Shown: positions 26,693-36,335 of the stretch, one piece after another | Layout: each line of letters starts with the position of its first letter | How positions within the stretch are numbered: position 1 is the first letter of the stretch | Assembly: GCA_052035295.1 (NCBI GenBank) | Contig: JBPOHS010000017.1 | Span: 36,990-100,989 of the forward strand | DNA from: HdN1 sp052035295 | GTDB taxonomy: Bacteria; Pseudomonadota; Gammaproteobacteria; Pseudomonadales; Ketobacteraceae | Reading direction: 5' to 3' | Length of the DNA: 64,000 nucleotides | Position numbers and translations under genes: made by a program | The notes under the pieces: model-generated | What the model was told of the DNA's origin: nothing | The model's database searches: none | What the model saw: the letters and a program-made list of their open reading frames with translations, nothing else

Positions 26693-27286
26693 ATGCAGGT
26701 CGACAACATGCAATCCCGGGTGCGGGCCGCATTCTCGGTCCCGTTTGAAAGTCTTGAGTTGCCCGGTGGTCAGGCAGCGGTGCTGATCGCCATGCGCCGA
26801 CCCGGCTGCGAGCTCATCCTGACCCGGCGTGCCGCCCATCTCAGCAGTCATGCTGGCGAAGTTGCTTTTCCCGGTGGCAAATTCGATGCGGAAGACATCA
26901 CGCTCGCTTACACCGCCTTGCGTGAAACCCACGAAGAAGTGGGAATACCTCCGTCTGCAGTGGAACTCATTGGCGTCATGCCTTCCCGGCAGTCCCGGTT
27001 TGGCGTCAATGTCATTCCTTTCGTTGGTTTTGTCGACGCCGATTCGCCACTGCTGCCCAACGAGGCGGAGCTTGAGAGTGTCTTTGAGGTTCCGCTGCAA
27101 TTCTTTCTGGAAACTTCGCCTCAGCTGGCCCATCAGGTAAAGTACCGGGACCAGAGCTATCTGATGCCGTGCTTTCAATGGCAGGACCAAATCATTTGGG
27201 GCCTCACGGCCCGTTTCATCGTTGAATTCGTGGCGCATGTCTTTGGTGGCCCCATGGCCTGGCCTGAGCCGCGCTTGATCAAATAA
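26693..27286 (+). CDS. CoA pyrophosphatase-type Nudix hydrolase
   Basis: A 197-residue Nudix protein of the NudL/YeaB type, which cleaves CoA to 4'-phosphopantetheine and 3',5'-ADP in characterised members. The extended signature RRAAHLSSHAGEVAFPGGK, typical of CoA-specific Nudix enzymes, precedes a Nudix box with ALRETHEEVGI. A Met at codon 6 is an alternative start. It is followed by the carbonic anhydrase after 64 bases. Confidence 0.88.
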   Translation: MQVDNMQSRVRAAFSVPFESLELPGGQAAVLIAMRRPGCELILTRRAAHLSSHAGEVAFPGGKFDAEDITLAYTALRETHEEVGIPPSAVELIGVMPSRQSRFGVNVIPFVGFVDADSPLLPNEAELESVFEVPLQFFLETSPQLAHQVKYRDQSYLMPCFQWQDQIIWGLTARFIVEFVAHVFGGPMAWPEPRLIK

Positions 27287-27350
27287 TGTCGTTATGTAGC
27301 GGCATATATATTCGTTGCCTGTGAAAGGCAAGCAAGGGGAGGAAATTCGC

Positions 27351-27887
27351 ATGATTTATCGTTTGGGCGACAAGCAGGTCGATATTCGCGGTGACGACTA
27401 TTTTATTGCAGATAACGCCACCGTTATTGGTTCGGTGATTGTGGAAAATAACGTCAGCATCTGGTTCAACGTGGTGGTACGGGGCGACAACGATCCCATT
27501 CATATTGGTGAAGGCACCAACGTGCAGGATGGCAGCGTTCTCCATACCGATGCCGGCATACCAATGAAAATAGGAAAAAACTGCACCATTGGTCACAAGG
27601 TCATGCTGCATGGTTGTGAAATCGGCGATGACACCTTGATCGGTATCAACGCAGTGGTGCTGAATCGCGCGAAAATCGGTAAAAACTGCATTATCGGTGC
27701 CAATGCCCTGATTCCTGAAGGCAAGGAAATCCCGGATAATTCCCTTGTCATGGGGTCGCCGGGCAAGATCGTGAAAACCCTCAGTGAAAACCACCTTTTT
27801 GCCATCAAGATGAGTGCGTTGCATTACGTTGAGAATTTCAAACGTTACAAGGTCCAATTTGCGGTGGATGAGCGCTTCAATGGCTGA
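27351..27887 (+). CDS. Gamma-class carbonic anhydrase-like protein
   Basis: A 178-residue left-handed beta-helix protein built of hexapeptide repeats (I-G-x-x-x-x). Metal-ligand histidines are visible in SVLHTDAG, IGHKVMLHG. It is of the YrdA/CaiE type; true carbonic anhydrase activity is proven only for some members. The start is fixed by the strong AGGGGAGG site before the ATG. The last codons overlap the next gene. Confidence 0.92.
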   Translation: MIYRLGDKQVDIRGDDYFIADNATVIGSVIVENNVSIWFNVVVRGDNDPIHIGEGTNVQDGSVLHTDAGIPMKIGKNCTIGHKVMLHGCEIGDDTLIGINAVVLNRAKIGKNCIIGANALIPEGKEIPDNSLVMGSPGKIVKTLSENHLFAIKMSALHYVENFKRYKVQFAVDERFNG

Positions 27888-28071
27888 ACAAAGCAAGGAA
27901 ATCGTGCATTCACCCTGCGTCAGCATTTGTGTGCTGGATGAAAACGACGTTTGTATCGGCTGTTATCGCAGCGGGCGTGAAATCAGTGACTGGGGCAAGT
28001 ATGACAATGACGGTCGTCGTCAGGTGCTGGCGAAAGTGGCAGCACGCATGCGTGGCGAGCATATTCCGTAA
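27880..28071 (+). CDS. DUF1289 family protein
   Basis: A 63-residue protein with the family signature SPCVSICVLDENDVCIGCYR: four cysteines that may bind metal or an Fe-S cluster (inference). Split for reading, the cysteine pattern is C-x3-C-x7-C-x2-C. The start overlaps the carbonic anhydrase end by 8 bases. Small DUF1289 proteins commonly sit next to unrelated metabolic genes; function unknown. Confidence 0.85.
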   Translation: MAEQSKEIVHSPCVSICVLDENDVCIGCYRSGREISDWGKYDNDGRRQVLAKVAARMRGEHIP

Positions 28072-28135
28072 ATTCGCACGAATAGACACCGTAATTTCAG
28101 ATTGATTTTGTGGCTTCAATGACAAGGGCAATACC

Positions 28136-29317
28136 ATGGCAACAATAGGAACACCGCTTTCTCCTTCGGCAACACGTGTCATGATGCTGGGCTGTGGTGA
28201 ATTGGGCAAAGAAGTCGTGATCGAGCTGCAGCGGCTTGGCGTTGAGGTGATCGCCGTTGATCGTTATGACAATGCGCCGGCCATGCAGGTGGCGCATCGC
28301 CGACATGTCGTGTCCATGCTGGATGGTGACGCCCTGCGCCGCATTATCGAGCTGGAAAAGCCCCACCTGATCGTGCCCGAAATTGAAGCCATTGCCACCG
28401 ATACATTGGTTGAGCTCGAGAAAGAAGGCTATAACGTGGTTCCTACAGCGCGGGCGGCACGTCTCACCATGAATCGTGAAGGGATTCGTCGTCTGGCCGC
28501 CGAAGAACTTGCGTTGCCGACATCGGCCTATCGTTTCGCCAGCACCCGGGAGGAATTTGATGCCGCCGTGAACGACATCGGGCTGCCCTGTGTCGTCAAG
28601 CCTGTCATGAGCTCTTCCGGGAAAGGGCAGAGCACGGTGAAAACGGCGGCGGATATCGACAAGGCCTGGCGCTATGCGCAGGAAGGCGGGCGCGCCGGGG
28701 CCGGCCGCGTCATTGTGGAAGGCTTTGTTGATTTCGATTATGAAATCACGTTGTTGACGGTACGCCATCGTGATGGCACATCATTCTGTGCGCCGATTGG
28801 TCATCGGCAGGAACGCGGTGATTACCGCGAGTCCTGGCAGCCACAAGTCATGTCCGACAGAGCGCTGGAACGTGCGGAAGACATTGCCCGCAAAATCACC
28901 GAAGGGTTGGGTGGCCGTGGCATTTTCGGCGTGGAAATGTTTGTCAAAGGGGATACGGTGATATTCAGCGAAGTATCGCCGCGTCCGCACGACACGGGGC
29001 TGGTGACGTTGATTTCGCAGGATCTGTCCGAGTTTGCGTTACATGCCCGTGCTATCTTGGGCTTGCCAATACCGGTGATTCGTCAGAATGGTCCGTCAGC
29101 ATCAGTGGCGCTCCTGGTGGAAGGTCACTCGCAACAAGTCAGCTTTTCCGGTTTGGACGTTGCATTGAGTGAGGCGGATACCCAGTTGCGTTTGTTCGGC
29201 AAGCCGGAAGTACAGGGTGAGCGTCGCATGGGTGTCACGCTTGCGCGTGCGGAATCGATCGACGGTGCAGTTGAAAAGGCCCTTCGTTCGGCGGCCGCCA
29301 TCAAAATTACCCTCTAA
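28136..29317 (+). CDS. purT: Formate-dependent phosphoribosylglycinamide formyltransferase
   Basis: Makes formyl-GAR from GAR, formate and ATP: the folate-independent third step of purine synthesis. The 393 residues match PurT (E. coli 392). It is an ATP-grasp enzyme: N-terminal Rossmann part with GCGELGKEVVIELQRLG, the glycine-rich loop MSSSGKGQSTV, and the metal/ATP region SEVSPRPHDTG. The frame begins with a start codon after CAATACC, and the whole length aligns with the family. Transcribed alone after DUF1289. Confidence 0.97.
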   Translation: MATIGTPLSPSATRVMMLGCGELGKEVVIELQRLGVEVIAVDRYDNAPAMQVAHRRHVVSMLDGDALRRIIELEKPHLIVPEIEAIATDTLVELEKEGYNVVPTARAARLTMNREGIRRLAAEELALPTSAYRFASTREEFDAAVNDIGLPCVVKPVMSSSGKGQSTVKTAADIDKAWRYAQEGGRAGAGRVIVEGFVDFDYEITLLTVRHRDGTSFCAPIGHRQERGDYRESWQPQVMSDRALERAEDIARKITEGLGGRGIFGVEMFVKGDTVIFSEVSPRPHDTGLVTLISQDLSEFALHARAILGLPIPVIRQNGPSASVALLVEGHSQQVSFSGLDVALSEADTQLRLFGKPEVQGERRMGVTLARAESIDGAVEKALRSAAAIKITL

Positions 29318-29341
29318 CGACCACCCTCAGGAATTCATCGC

Positions 29342-30460
29342 ATGAGTGCAGCATCGCCCGGCATCCTTCGCATTACCAACCCTTTCCTGCGGCGTTGGCA
29401 GCGGGGCGCTTTGTGTGGTGCACTGCTCGCGTTGCAATCCTTTGTTCATGCGCCGTTGCATGCTGCTGACGATCAGGTGGCATTGCCCTGGGTCGAAGCA
29501 ATTGATGAGGTGTTGCCATCACTGGAACCCGGACAGTTCGTTTTTCGCTTTACCGGCGCTGGCGGTTTTTACCTGGGGGATGCAAGCACGGCGATACTGG
29601 TAGACCCGTTCTTCAGCAATCCGGGGATCTGGCCGATTGTCAGTCTGCAGGCGTTGCAGCCTGATGCGACCGTTATTGATCGTCAATTGCCAGCACTGGA
29701 CAAGGTGCGCGCCTTGCTGGTGGGCCATGCACACTATGATCACGCGCTCGATGTGCCCTATGTGTTTTCAAAATTGCCGCCAGAAGCCCGTATTCTGGGT
29801 AGTGAAACGCTCAACAACCTGATAGCGCCGGTTGTGCCTGCCATGCATCGTGTCAATGTCGAACCGGCGATGGCGAGGGATCTGCAAGGCGGGTCCTGGA
29901 TTTTCATAACGCCCCGATTGCGCGTGATGCCGATCGCATCGGAACATTCGCCGCATGTCGGAAATTGGCTGGTGGCCGGTGGCAAGATGCACGAGGCGCT
30001 GCAAAAGCTGCCCGCGGATGCCCTCGACTGGAAAGCCGGCACAACACTCAGCTATCTCGTTGATTTCCTCGATGAAGGCGGGCGTGTCAATTACCGCGTC
30101 TTTGCGCAAACCTCCGCGTCCAATCCTCCCAAGGGGATTCCCCCGCCAGACGTCCTGGCAGACGGTTATCCCGTCAATGTGGCCGTCCTTTGTGCTGCCA
30201 ATTTTACGAACGTTAACGACTATCCCCAGACGCTGCTGGCAGCGCTCAAGCCCGCGCAAGTGATCATGGTGCACTGGGAAAAATTCTGGGATCCCTGGCA
30301 ATCCAATAATGCGACGACTTTACCCGGGCTCGATCTGGACGCGTTTTATCGCCTGGTTCGCGAAGCTGCGCCCGCAGCCGATATCCGACTGCCGCAGAGG
30401 GGGGCACAGTTTCTGCTGAAGCCTGCCCAACCACCCGGGGGAACCGCCCATGGCCACTGA
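29342..30460 (+). CDS. Exported metallo-beta-lactamase-fold hydrolase
   Basis: A 372-residue protein with an N-terminal basic stretch and hydrophobic export signal ending LHAAD (about 1-42). The metallo-beta-lactamase motif appears as GHAHYDHALD (about 127-136), with a later His in SEHSPH, so a metal site seems intact. The domain is of the UlaG-like/NAPE-PLD-like kind; substrate unknown. It overlaps the patatin gene downstream by 11 bases, so the two are translated together and may both act on lipids (inference). Confidence 0.8.
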   Translation: MSAASPGILRITNPFLRRWQRGALCGALLALQSFVHAPLHAADDQVALPWVEAIDEVLPSLEPGQFVFRFTGAGGFYLGDASTAILVDPFFSNPGIWPIVSLQALQPDATVIDRQLPALDKVRALLVGHAHYDHALDVPYVFSKLPPEARILGSETLNNLIAPVVPAMHRVNVEPAMARDLQGGSWIFITPRLRVMPIASEHSPHVGNWLVAGGKMHEALQKLPADALDWKAGTTLSYLVDFLDEGGRVNYRVFAQTSASNPPKGIPPPDVLADGYPVNVAVLCAANFTNVNDYPQTLLAALKPAQVIMVHWEKFWDPWQSNNATTLPGLDLDAFYRLVREAAPAADIRLPQRGAQFLLKPAQPPGGTAHGH

Positions 30461-31511
30461 CAAGCTGCGGCTTGGGGTAGCATTGGGTAGTGGGTCAGCA
30501 CGCGGGTGGGCGCATATCGGTGCACTACAGGCGCTCAAGGAAATGGGCGTTCGTCCCGACATCGTTGCAGGCACCTCTGCAGGTGCGTTGGTCGGCGCCT
30601 GCTATGCTGCGGGGAAACTCGATCTGCTTGAAGAGTGGGCGCTTTCTCTCGATTGGAAAGAAATGATGGGCCTGCTCGATGTGCGGCTGATCGGTGGCCT
30701 GCTTGAAGGTCGCAAGCTGTTCCGCTTTTTTGAGCAGCACATGGACGGGCTTGCCATCAAGGATCTGGAACTTCCATTTGGCGCAGTGTGCACCGATCTT
30801 GAAAGTGGGCGTGAACTGTGGCTCCGCAGCGGGCTCGTTATTGAGGCCGTGCGCGCCTCCATCAGTTTACCCGGCGTATTTCGCCCTTACCGTACAAGCA
30901 ACAACCGGTTTCTTGTCGACGGCGGTCTGGTCAACCCGGTGCCGGTTTCGCTGGCGCGCGCCATGGGCGCGGATATCGTCATTGCCATCAACCTGAATGC
31001 TGAAATCGTGGGCAAGCATCTTCGCGGCAATGGGCGCAAACTATTGCGTGAAGCACGCGAGGATTCTGCGGGGATTCGCCCTGCCACCGTGGTCAAGTCG
31101 ACAGAGCCTGCATCGGGCAGCACCGTGTCGATTGATGCCGTGTCGATTGATACAAGGTCCACCCCGGCGACCGTGGAGCCATCGACGAGTGGACAAATGC
31201 TACCCGTCGAAGAAAAAAATCAGCCAGAGTGGCTAAAACGCATGGCGCAATGGTTTGCTGCCGATGACAGTGCGGAAACTCCGGTGCAAGACAATTTGCC
31301 CGGGCTGATGGAAGTTGTGGCAACGGCCATCAACATCATGCAGGACCGCGTCACCCGTAGCCGCATGGCCGGCGATCCGCCTGACATCCTCATATCGCCA
31401 AAGCTGTCCCATATCGCCATTCTCGAATACTACCGCGCCAAGGAGGCGATCGAGGAAGGGCGTCAGGCCGTCTATCTGGCCAAGCCGCAAATCGACGCTT
31501 TGCTTGGTTGA
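30450..31511 (+). CDS. Patatin-like phospholipase family protein
   Basis: A 353-residue serine hydrolase of the RssA/YchK type. Nucleophile Ser43 in GTSAG, oxyanion region GSGSARGWAHIG, and the dyad Asp157 in VDGG are all present. A low-complexity insertion at about residues 210-260, including the near-repeat VSIDAVSIDTR, splits off a C-terminal helical part. No signal peptide. It overlaps the upstream MBL-fold gene by 11 bases. Probable phospholipase or lysophospholipase; real substrate unknown. Confidence 0.88.
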   Translation: MATDKLRLGVALGSGSARGWAHIGALQALKEMGVRPDIVAGTSAGALVGACYAAGKLDLLEEWALSLDWKEMMGLLDVRLIGGLLEGRKLFRFFEQHMDGLAIKDLELPFGAVCTDLESGRELWLRSGLVIEAVRASISLPGVFRPYRTSNNRFLVDGGLVNPVPVSLARAMGADIVIAINLNAEIVGKHLRGNGRKLLREAREDSAGIRPATVVKSTEPASGSTVSIDAVSIDTRSTPATVEPSTSGQMLPVEEKNQPEWLKRMAQWFAADDSAETPVQDNLPGLMEVVATAINIMQDRVTRSRMAGDPPDILISPKLSHIAILEYYRAKEAIEEGRQAVYLAKPQIDALLG

Positions 31512-31625
31512 TCAGTGCGTTACTGCCGCTGAAATCGCCAATAATTACCGCTGGCAATCATTCAGCGACAGCTATAATTGAACCGTCGCTCTTGCTTTAT
31601 CGCCCTATCAAAAGGAATCGATTCC

Positions 31626-32504
31626 ATGCTGAAAATCCAGTTCAAAGACCGTCGTCAACCCGCCGTATGGCTCGTGGAGTCGGTGTTCACCCTGGGATCG
31701 GGCGGCAAGAACAACCTCATCATCGATGATGACGGCGTGAGTGAGGTGCATGCCGAAATTCGCAAGGAAGGCGATCACCTTTATCTCGGCGATTTGCGCT
31801 CTTTTACTGGTACCTTCGTCAATGGCTCACGCATTACCGAGCGCTTTCAGCTGCGGGCTGGTGATCGTATAACCCTGGGCAAGGTAGAACTGGAAATCGT
31901 TGACCCAAAGACCGCCGGTGCCTCTTCCTCTGTTGCGCCCCTGCCTGCTGTCAAATCCGAATGGTCTCTTACTGCGCTGGGTGGGGAACTCAAAGGCAAG
32001 TCGTTCCCCATGCACGGGATCGTCAGCCTGGGGCGTTCGAGCAAATGTGATATTCATATCAATGACGAATACATGTCGCGCCGTCATGCCGAACTCAGTA
32101 TCAAGGGCGGCATTCTTCGTATCGTTGACCTGGATTCCTCCAATGGTACCTTCGTCAACGGACAAAAAGTGGCGGAAAAGGCACTCAAACCGGGTGACAG
32201 GATCGCGTTTGACCAGAATATTTTCCTGGTCGTCGGCCCCAGCAACGTCAAAGTGGTGGATGAAGATGACAGCGAAGAAGCCACGGTGTTTCGTGCCGCG
32301 CCCGCGCCCGTAGCGGCTGCGCAGGAAGCCCCGCGGGTGAAAATTCCGGCGGCGGAAAAATTGCGGGAGTCGCTGGCGCAAAGCGAGTCGCAATCGGTAG
32401 TCAGCGAACCCGCCAGGGCTGGCAATAGCAGCACGCCACTCATTGCCATCATTGTGGTGTCGGTCATTGCCATGTGTGTGATGGGTTATCTGGCCCTGAA
32501 ATAA
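31626..32504 (+). CDS. Tandem FHA-domain membrane protein
   Basis: A 292-residue protein with two FHA phosphothreonine-binding domains (about 1-90 and 115-205). The second is canonical, with LGRSSKCDIHI, SRRHAEL and SSNGTFVNG. The first is degenerate around the arginine (LGSGGKNNLII) but keeps GTFVNGSRI. An Ala/Pro/Glu linker and one C-terminal transmembrane helix (about 270-289) follow, so the FHA domains face the cytoplasm if this is a tail anchor. No Ser/Thr kinase gene is nearby. The start is the ATG at 31626, where the FHA fold begins. Confidence 0.85.
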   Translation: MLKIQFKDRRQPAVWLVESVFTLGSGGKNNLIIDDDGVSEVHAEIRKEGDHLYLGDLRSFTGTFVNGSRITERFQLRAGDRITLGKVELEIVDPKTAGASSSVAPLPAVKSEWSLTALGGELKGKSFPMHGIVSLGRSSKCDIHINDEYMSRRHAELSIKGGILRIVDLDSSNGTFVNGQKVAEKALKPGDRIAFDQNIFLVVGPSNVKVVDEDDSEEATVFRAAPAPVAAAQEAPRVKIPAAEKLRESLAQSESQSVVSEPARAGNSSTPLIAIIVVSVIAMCVMGYLALK

Positions 32505-32594
32505 CGGGCCTCATGCTTTGGCGTTGCGATAGTCAAGGCAGGCCCACAGTCATGGCGGCGATTCAGGCGCGCCGTTAATGGGGTAATTAGAGCG

Positions 32595-33881
32595 TTAGGT
32601 TGGACGACTTTTCTTGGGTGCCTTGCGCGCCGGCGGAATGACGCGGGCTGTTTTCACCAGGTTGTCCTTCACCTGCATCGTTTCGATGATGTATTTGCCG
32701 ATCTTCAGGCAGGTGCTGTTTTCCGGAATCATTTCCAGGCGCTCGGTAATCAGGCCGCTGAGCGTTTTGGGGCCATTGGTTGGAAGCGACCATTTCATCG
32801 ACTTGTTGAGGTCGCGTATCGACGCACCACCATCCACGATATAAGAGCCGTCCTCCTGCGGGTGCACATCGTTGGTTTGCGAATTCACATCAGTGGTGAA
32901 CTCGCCGACAATTTCTTCCAGTATGTCTTCCAGGGTGACGATGCCCAGTACGTTGCCGTATTCGTCCACCACAAATCCCAGTCGTTTGCGGTTCTTCTGG
33001 AAATTGATGAGCTGCTTGTGTAGCGGTGTGCCTTCCGGAATATAGTACGGCTCGGCGACGTGCTGCATGATGGCCGCCTTGTTCAGATCGTCCTGAGCGA
33101 CCAGCCGACTGACGCGTTTCAGGTGCAGAACGCCAATCGGATCATTGATATCTCCGCGGTATACGACCAGGCGGGTGTGCTGTGCCGAACTCAATTGTGT
33201 CACGATGCTGTCAAGGTCAGCCTCGATGTCGATGCCGGCAACATCCGTTTTGGGAATCATGATGTCGTCGACGCTCACGTCTTCGAGATCGAGGATGCTT
33301 AATAACATTGATCTGTGGTGCTTGGATATCATGGCGCCGGCTTCGTTGACGACAGTGCGCAGCTCTTCGCGGCTGAGGGGATCGCCATTTTGCGCTTTCG
33401 TTTCCACGCCAAGCAGCTTCAGTATGCCGTTACAAATCAGGTTTAATACCCAGACGATGGGTGCCAACAGCTTCATGAGAGGTTGCAAGAGAAGCGTTGC
33501 GGGAAACGCCACCCGCTCCGGGCGAAATGCACCGTAGGTTTTGGGTAATACTTCGCCAACGATCAGGAGCACAAAGGTCAGCACCCCGGTAGCAATGGCC
33601 AACCCTGTGTCTCCGCCCAGACGCAAACCGATGATGGTCGCAATGGAAGAGGCCAGTATATTCACGACGTTGTTGCCCACCAGGATGACACCAATCAGGC
33701 GATCCGGGCGTTCCAGCATTTGTTGTGCGCGCTTGGCGCCTGAATGGTTGCTCTTGGCAAGATGTTTGAGGCGGTAGCGGTTGAGCGTCATCAGCCCGGT
33801 TTCTGAGCCGGAGAAAAAAGCTGAACACAACAGTAAAACAAACAGCATGCCCAGCAGTATCGATATGGGGATATCGTTCAA
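32595..33881 (-). CDS. corB: CNNM/CorB-type magnesium transport or efflux protein
   Basis: A 428-residue inner-membrane protein: DUF21/CNNM transmembrane domain (about 5-185, with the motif FFSGSETGLM), paired CBS domains (about 205-335), and a C-terminal CorC_HlyC domain (about 350-420). The YfjD/CorB family is implicated in Mg2+ efflux or cobalt resistance. It is followed upstream by ypjD on the same strand, the conserved corB-ypjD-ffh neighbourhood of gammaproteobacteria. Confidence 0.9.
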   Translation of the reverse strand: MNDIPISILLGMLFVLLLCSAFFSGSETGLMTLNRYRLKHLAKSNHSGAKRAQQMLERPDRLIGVILVGNNVVNILASSIATIIGLRLGGDTGLAIATGVLTFVLLIVGEVLPKTYGAFRPERVAFPATLLLQPLMKLLAPIVWVLNLICNGILKLLGVETKAQNGDPLSREELRTVVNEAGAMISKHHRSMLLSILDLEDVSVDDIMIPKTDVAGIDIEADLDSIVTQLSSAQHTRLVVYRGDINDPIGVLHLKRVSRLVAQDDLNKAAIMQHVAEPYYIPEGTPLHKQLINFQKNRKRLGFVVDEYGNVLGIVTLEDILEEIVGEFTTDVNSQTNDVHPQEDGSYIVDGGASIRDLNKSMKWSLPTNGPKTLSGLITERLEMIPENSTCLKIGKYIIETMQVKDNLVKTARVIPPARKAPKKSRPT

Positions 33882-33902
33882 GATTGTTTTCCTATCGTAG
33901 GC

Positions 33903-34721
33903 CTATCGTGCCAGTACCATCTGCAGTATCACTTGCGTGCCGAAGTATCCGATCATCAGCAGTATCAATCCCCCCAGGGTCCAGCGCACCGCAATCAGTC
34001 CGCGCCATCCCCAGAGCCAGCGCCCCGCCAGCAGAAGTCCGAAAACGAACCAGGCAGATACCGAGAAGAAAGTCTTGTGTGCAAGGTGTTGCGCAAAGAG
34101 ATTGTCGACGAACATGAAGCCGGAGCCAATGGCGACGGTAAGTGCTAGCCAACCGGTCACCACCAGATCGAACAGCATTGATTCCATGGTTTGCAAGGGC
34201 GGTAAAAATTTCAGCAAATGGCGCAAATGGCGATGCTTGAGATGGTAATTCTGAACATACACCAGAATTGCTTGCGATCCTGCCAGCGTGACGAGCGTGT
34301 AGGCGGTGATTGACAATACGACATGCGCAACCAATCCCTTGGGGATGTGTGTCAAGGGTGGCACCGAATCGCTGGCAAAGGTAGAAAACCCGATGGCTAC
34401 CGCTGCCACTGCGTAGGTTGGTGTCAGCAGGGCATCCATGCGCCGAAACAATGACATCGCGGTTGCTGTCGCGGTCATGACGAAAGCGAACAGCGCGGCG
34501 GCGGCAACGACCCCCAGCTGAACGCCGTCGGGGCGAAACACCTGTTCATGTACGTTGATACCGTGTATCAGCAGGGTGCCAAAACCGATGGCGCGCAATA
34601 CGGGGAGAGGAAGCCACGCCTTGCCCCGCAAGGTCTGCACAAGTGCAATGCTCAGGAAGGCGTAGCAAGCAAACGCGATCAAGGCTGAGAGATGGACCAA
34701 ACCGGTCATCATGAAATCCAT
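33903..34721 (-). CDS. ypjD: YpjD/CcsA-like cytochrome c assembly-type membrane protein
   Basis: A 272-residue inner-membrane protein with about eight hydrophobic helices, of the CcsA/CcmC-like superfamily. Seen: LIHGINVHEQVF with candidate haem-region histidines and KTFFSVSAWFVFG near the end. In Salmonella a homologue has been named CorE with a role in Mg2+/Co2+ phenotype; haem handling is not proven. The ATG at 34721 is preferred, but 34712 is possible. It is divergent from ffh. Confidence 0.85.
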   Translation of the reverse strand: MDFMMTGLVHLSALIAFACYAFLSIALVQTLRGKAWLPLPVLRAIGFGTLLIHGINVHEQVFRPDGVQLGVVAAAALFAFVMTATATAMSLFRRMDALLTPTYAVAAVAIGFSTFASDSVPPLTHIPKGLVAHVVLSITAYTLVTLAGSQAILVYVQNYHLKHRHLRHLLKFLPPLQTMESMLFDLVVTGWLALTVAIGSGFMFVDNLFAQHLAHKTFFSVSAWFVFGLLLAGRWLWGWRGLIAVRWTLGGLILLMIGYFGTQVILQMVLAR

Positions 34722-34841
34722 TAACAAAGGCCGTTAACCCAAGGCATGTGCGGCAGGTATATTGGAAGGTAGCCAGTGAACAAGTGTGGCATAACCTATT
34801 GGCATAGAAAACCGATTTTGTCGGCCACGACGAAACAGCGG

Positions 34842-34870
34842 GTGAGAATTCGTCGAGCCACAGGTATACT
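34842..34870 (+). promoter_or_regulatory. ffh: Probable ffh promoter
   Basis: -10 TATACT at 34865-34870, partial -35 GTGAGA at 34842-34847, 17-base spacer. Confidence 0.5.
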
Positions 34871-34943
34871 TCCGCGTTTATTGAAAACGTAGATCGGGCC
34901 GCGAGCCCGGCCACCCGAACGACGCCTCACAGGGGCCAGACGC

Positions 34944-36335
34944 ATGTTTGAAAATCTATCCGAACGCATTTCCTCTTCGCTGCGCCACATTACCGGCAAG
35001 GCCAAACTGACCGAAGACAACATCAAGGACACCTTGCGCGAAGTGCGCATGGCCCTGCTTGAGGCCGATGTGGCGCTTCCGGTCGTCAAGGATTTCATCG
35101 AGCAGGTGAAGGACAAGGCGGTAGGTCAGGACGTTCTCAAGAGTCTTTCCCCGGCGCAGGCCTTCGTCAAGATTGTCAACGATCAGCTCATTCATGTCAT
35201 GGGCGATGCCAATGACGCGCTGGATCTGGCTTGTCAGCCGCCTGCCGTCATCCTCATGGCAGGTTTGCAGGGGGCAGGTAAAACCACCACCGTGGGCAAA
35301 CTGTCGAAATTCCTGGCGGAGCGGCACAAAAAGAAAGTGCTGGTCACCAGCGCGGACGTATACCGTCCGGCCGCGATCAAACAGTTGGAAACGCTGGCCG
35401 AGGCAGTGGGGGCGCGGTTTTTCCCCAGCACCGCTGATCAGGATCCGGTCGCCATTGCTCAAGGCGCCATAGAATTTGCGCGCAAGCAGTTCATGGATGT
35501 GGTCATTGTCGACACCGCCGGTCGGCTTGCCATCGACCAAGAAATGATGGAAGAGATCAAGCGCATTCATGCGGCCATCAAACCGATTGAAACCTTGTTC
35601 GTGGTGGACTCCATGACAGGTCAGGATGCTGCCAATACGGCCAAGGCTTTCAACGAGGCGTTGCCGTTGACGGGGGTCGTGCTGACGAAGGCTGACGGCG
35701 ACGCGCGGGGCGGTGCAGCGCTGTCAGTGCGGGCCATCACAGGCAAGCCGATCAAATTCATCGGGGTGGGCGAGAAGACCGAAGCGCTGGAGCCGTTTTA
35801 TCCGGATCGTATCGCGTCCCGTATTCTCGGTATGGGCGACATTCTGACCCTGGTCGAGGAAGCCGAGCGCAAGCTCGACAAGCAGAAAGCCGACAAACTT
35901 GCCAAGAAAATCCAGAAGGGCAAAGGCTTCGATCTCGAAGACCTGTTGGATCAATTCCAGCAGATGAAGAACATGGGCGGTATTGCCAGCATGCTCGACA
36001 AGCTGCCGGGCATGGGTGGTCTGGCGCAGGCTGCGCAAGCCCAGGTCAATGACAAGTCGATGGCCCACATGGAGGCCATCATCCTGTCGATGACCTTTCA
36101 GGAGCGTCGCTTTCCGGATCTGATCAACCCGTCGCGCAAGCGTCGTATTGCTTCTGGCTGTGGTCTGGAGGTGCAGGATGTCAATCGCCTGCTCAAACAG
36201 TACCAGCAGATGCAGAAGATGATGAAAAAGGTGACCAGCAAGGGCGGTATGAAGGCCATGATGCGTGGTATGAAGGGCATGATGGGCCCCGGTGGCGGTA
36301 TGCCCCCGGGAATGCCTCCCTTTGGTCGTCGTTGA
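34944..36335 (+). CDS. ffh: Signal recognition particle protein Ffh (SRP54)
   Basis: GTPase that with 4.5S RNA targets membrane proteins co-translationally to FtsY. The 463 residues have an N domain (1-85), G domain with P-loop LQGAGKTTTVGK, the DTAGRL motif and the TKADGDARGG motif, and a methionine-rich M domain (about 320-463) ending in MRGMKGMMGPGGGMPPGMP. Length and order are typical. It starts the block leading to rpsP. Confidence 0.98.
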   Translation: MFENLSERISSSLRHITGKAKLTEDNIKDTLREVRMALLEADVALPVVKDFIEQVKDKAVGQDVLKSLSPAQAFVKIVNDQLIHVMGDANDALDLACQPPAVILMAGLQGAGKTTTVGKLSKFLAERHKKKVLVTSADVYRPAAIKQLETLAEAVGARFFPSTADQDPVAIAQGAIEFARKQFMDVVIVDTAGRLAIDQEMMEEIKRIHAAIKPIETLFVVDSMTGQDAANTAKAFNEALPLTGVVLTKADGDARGGAALSVRAITGKPIKFIGVGEKTEALEPFYPDRIASRILGMGDILTLVEEAERKLDKQKADKLAKKIQKGKGFDLEDLLDQFQQMKNMGGIASMLDKLPGMGGLAQAAQAQVNDKSMAHMEAIILSMTFQERRFPDLINPSRKRRIASGCGLEVQDVNRLLKQYQQMQKMMKKVTSKGGMKAMMRGMKGMMGPGGGMPPGMPPFGRR

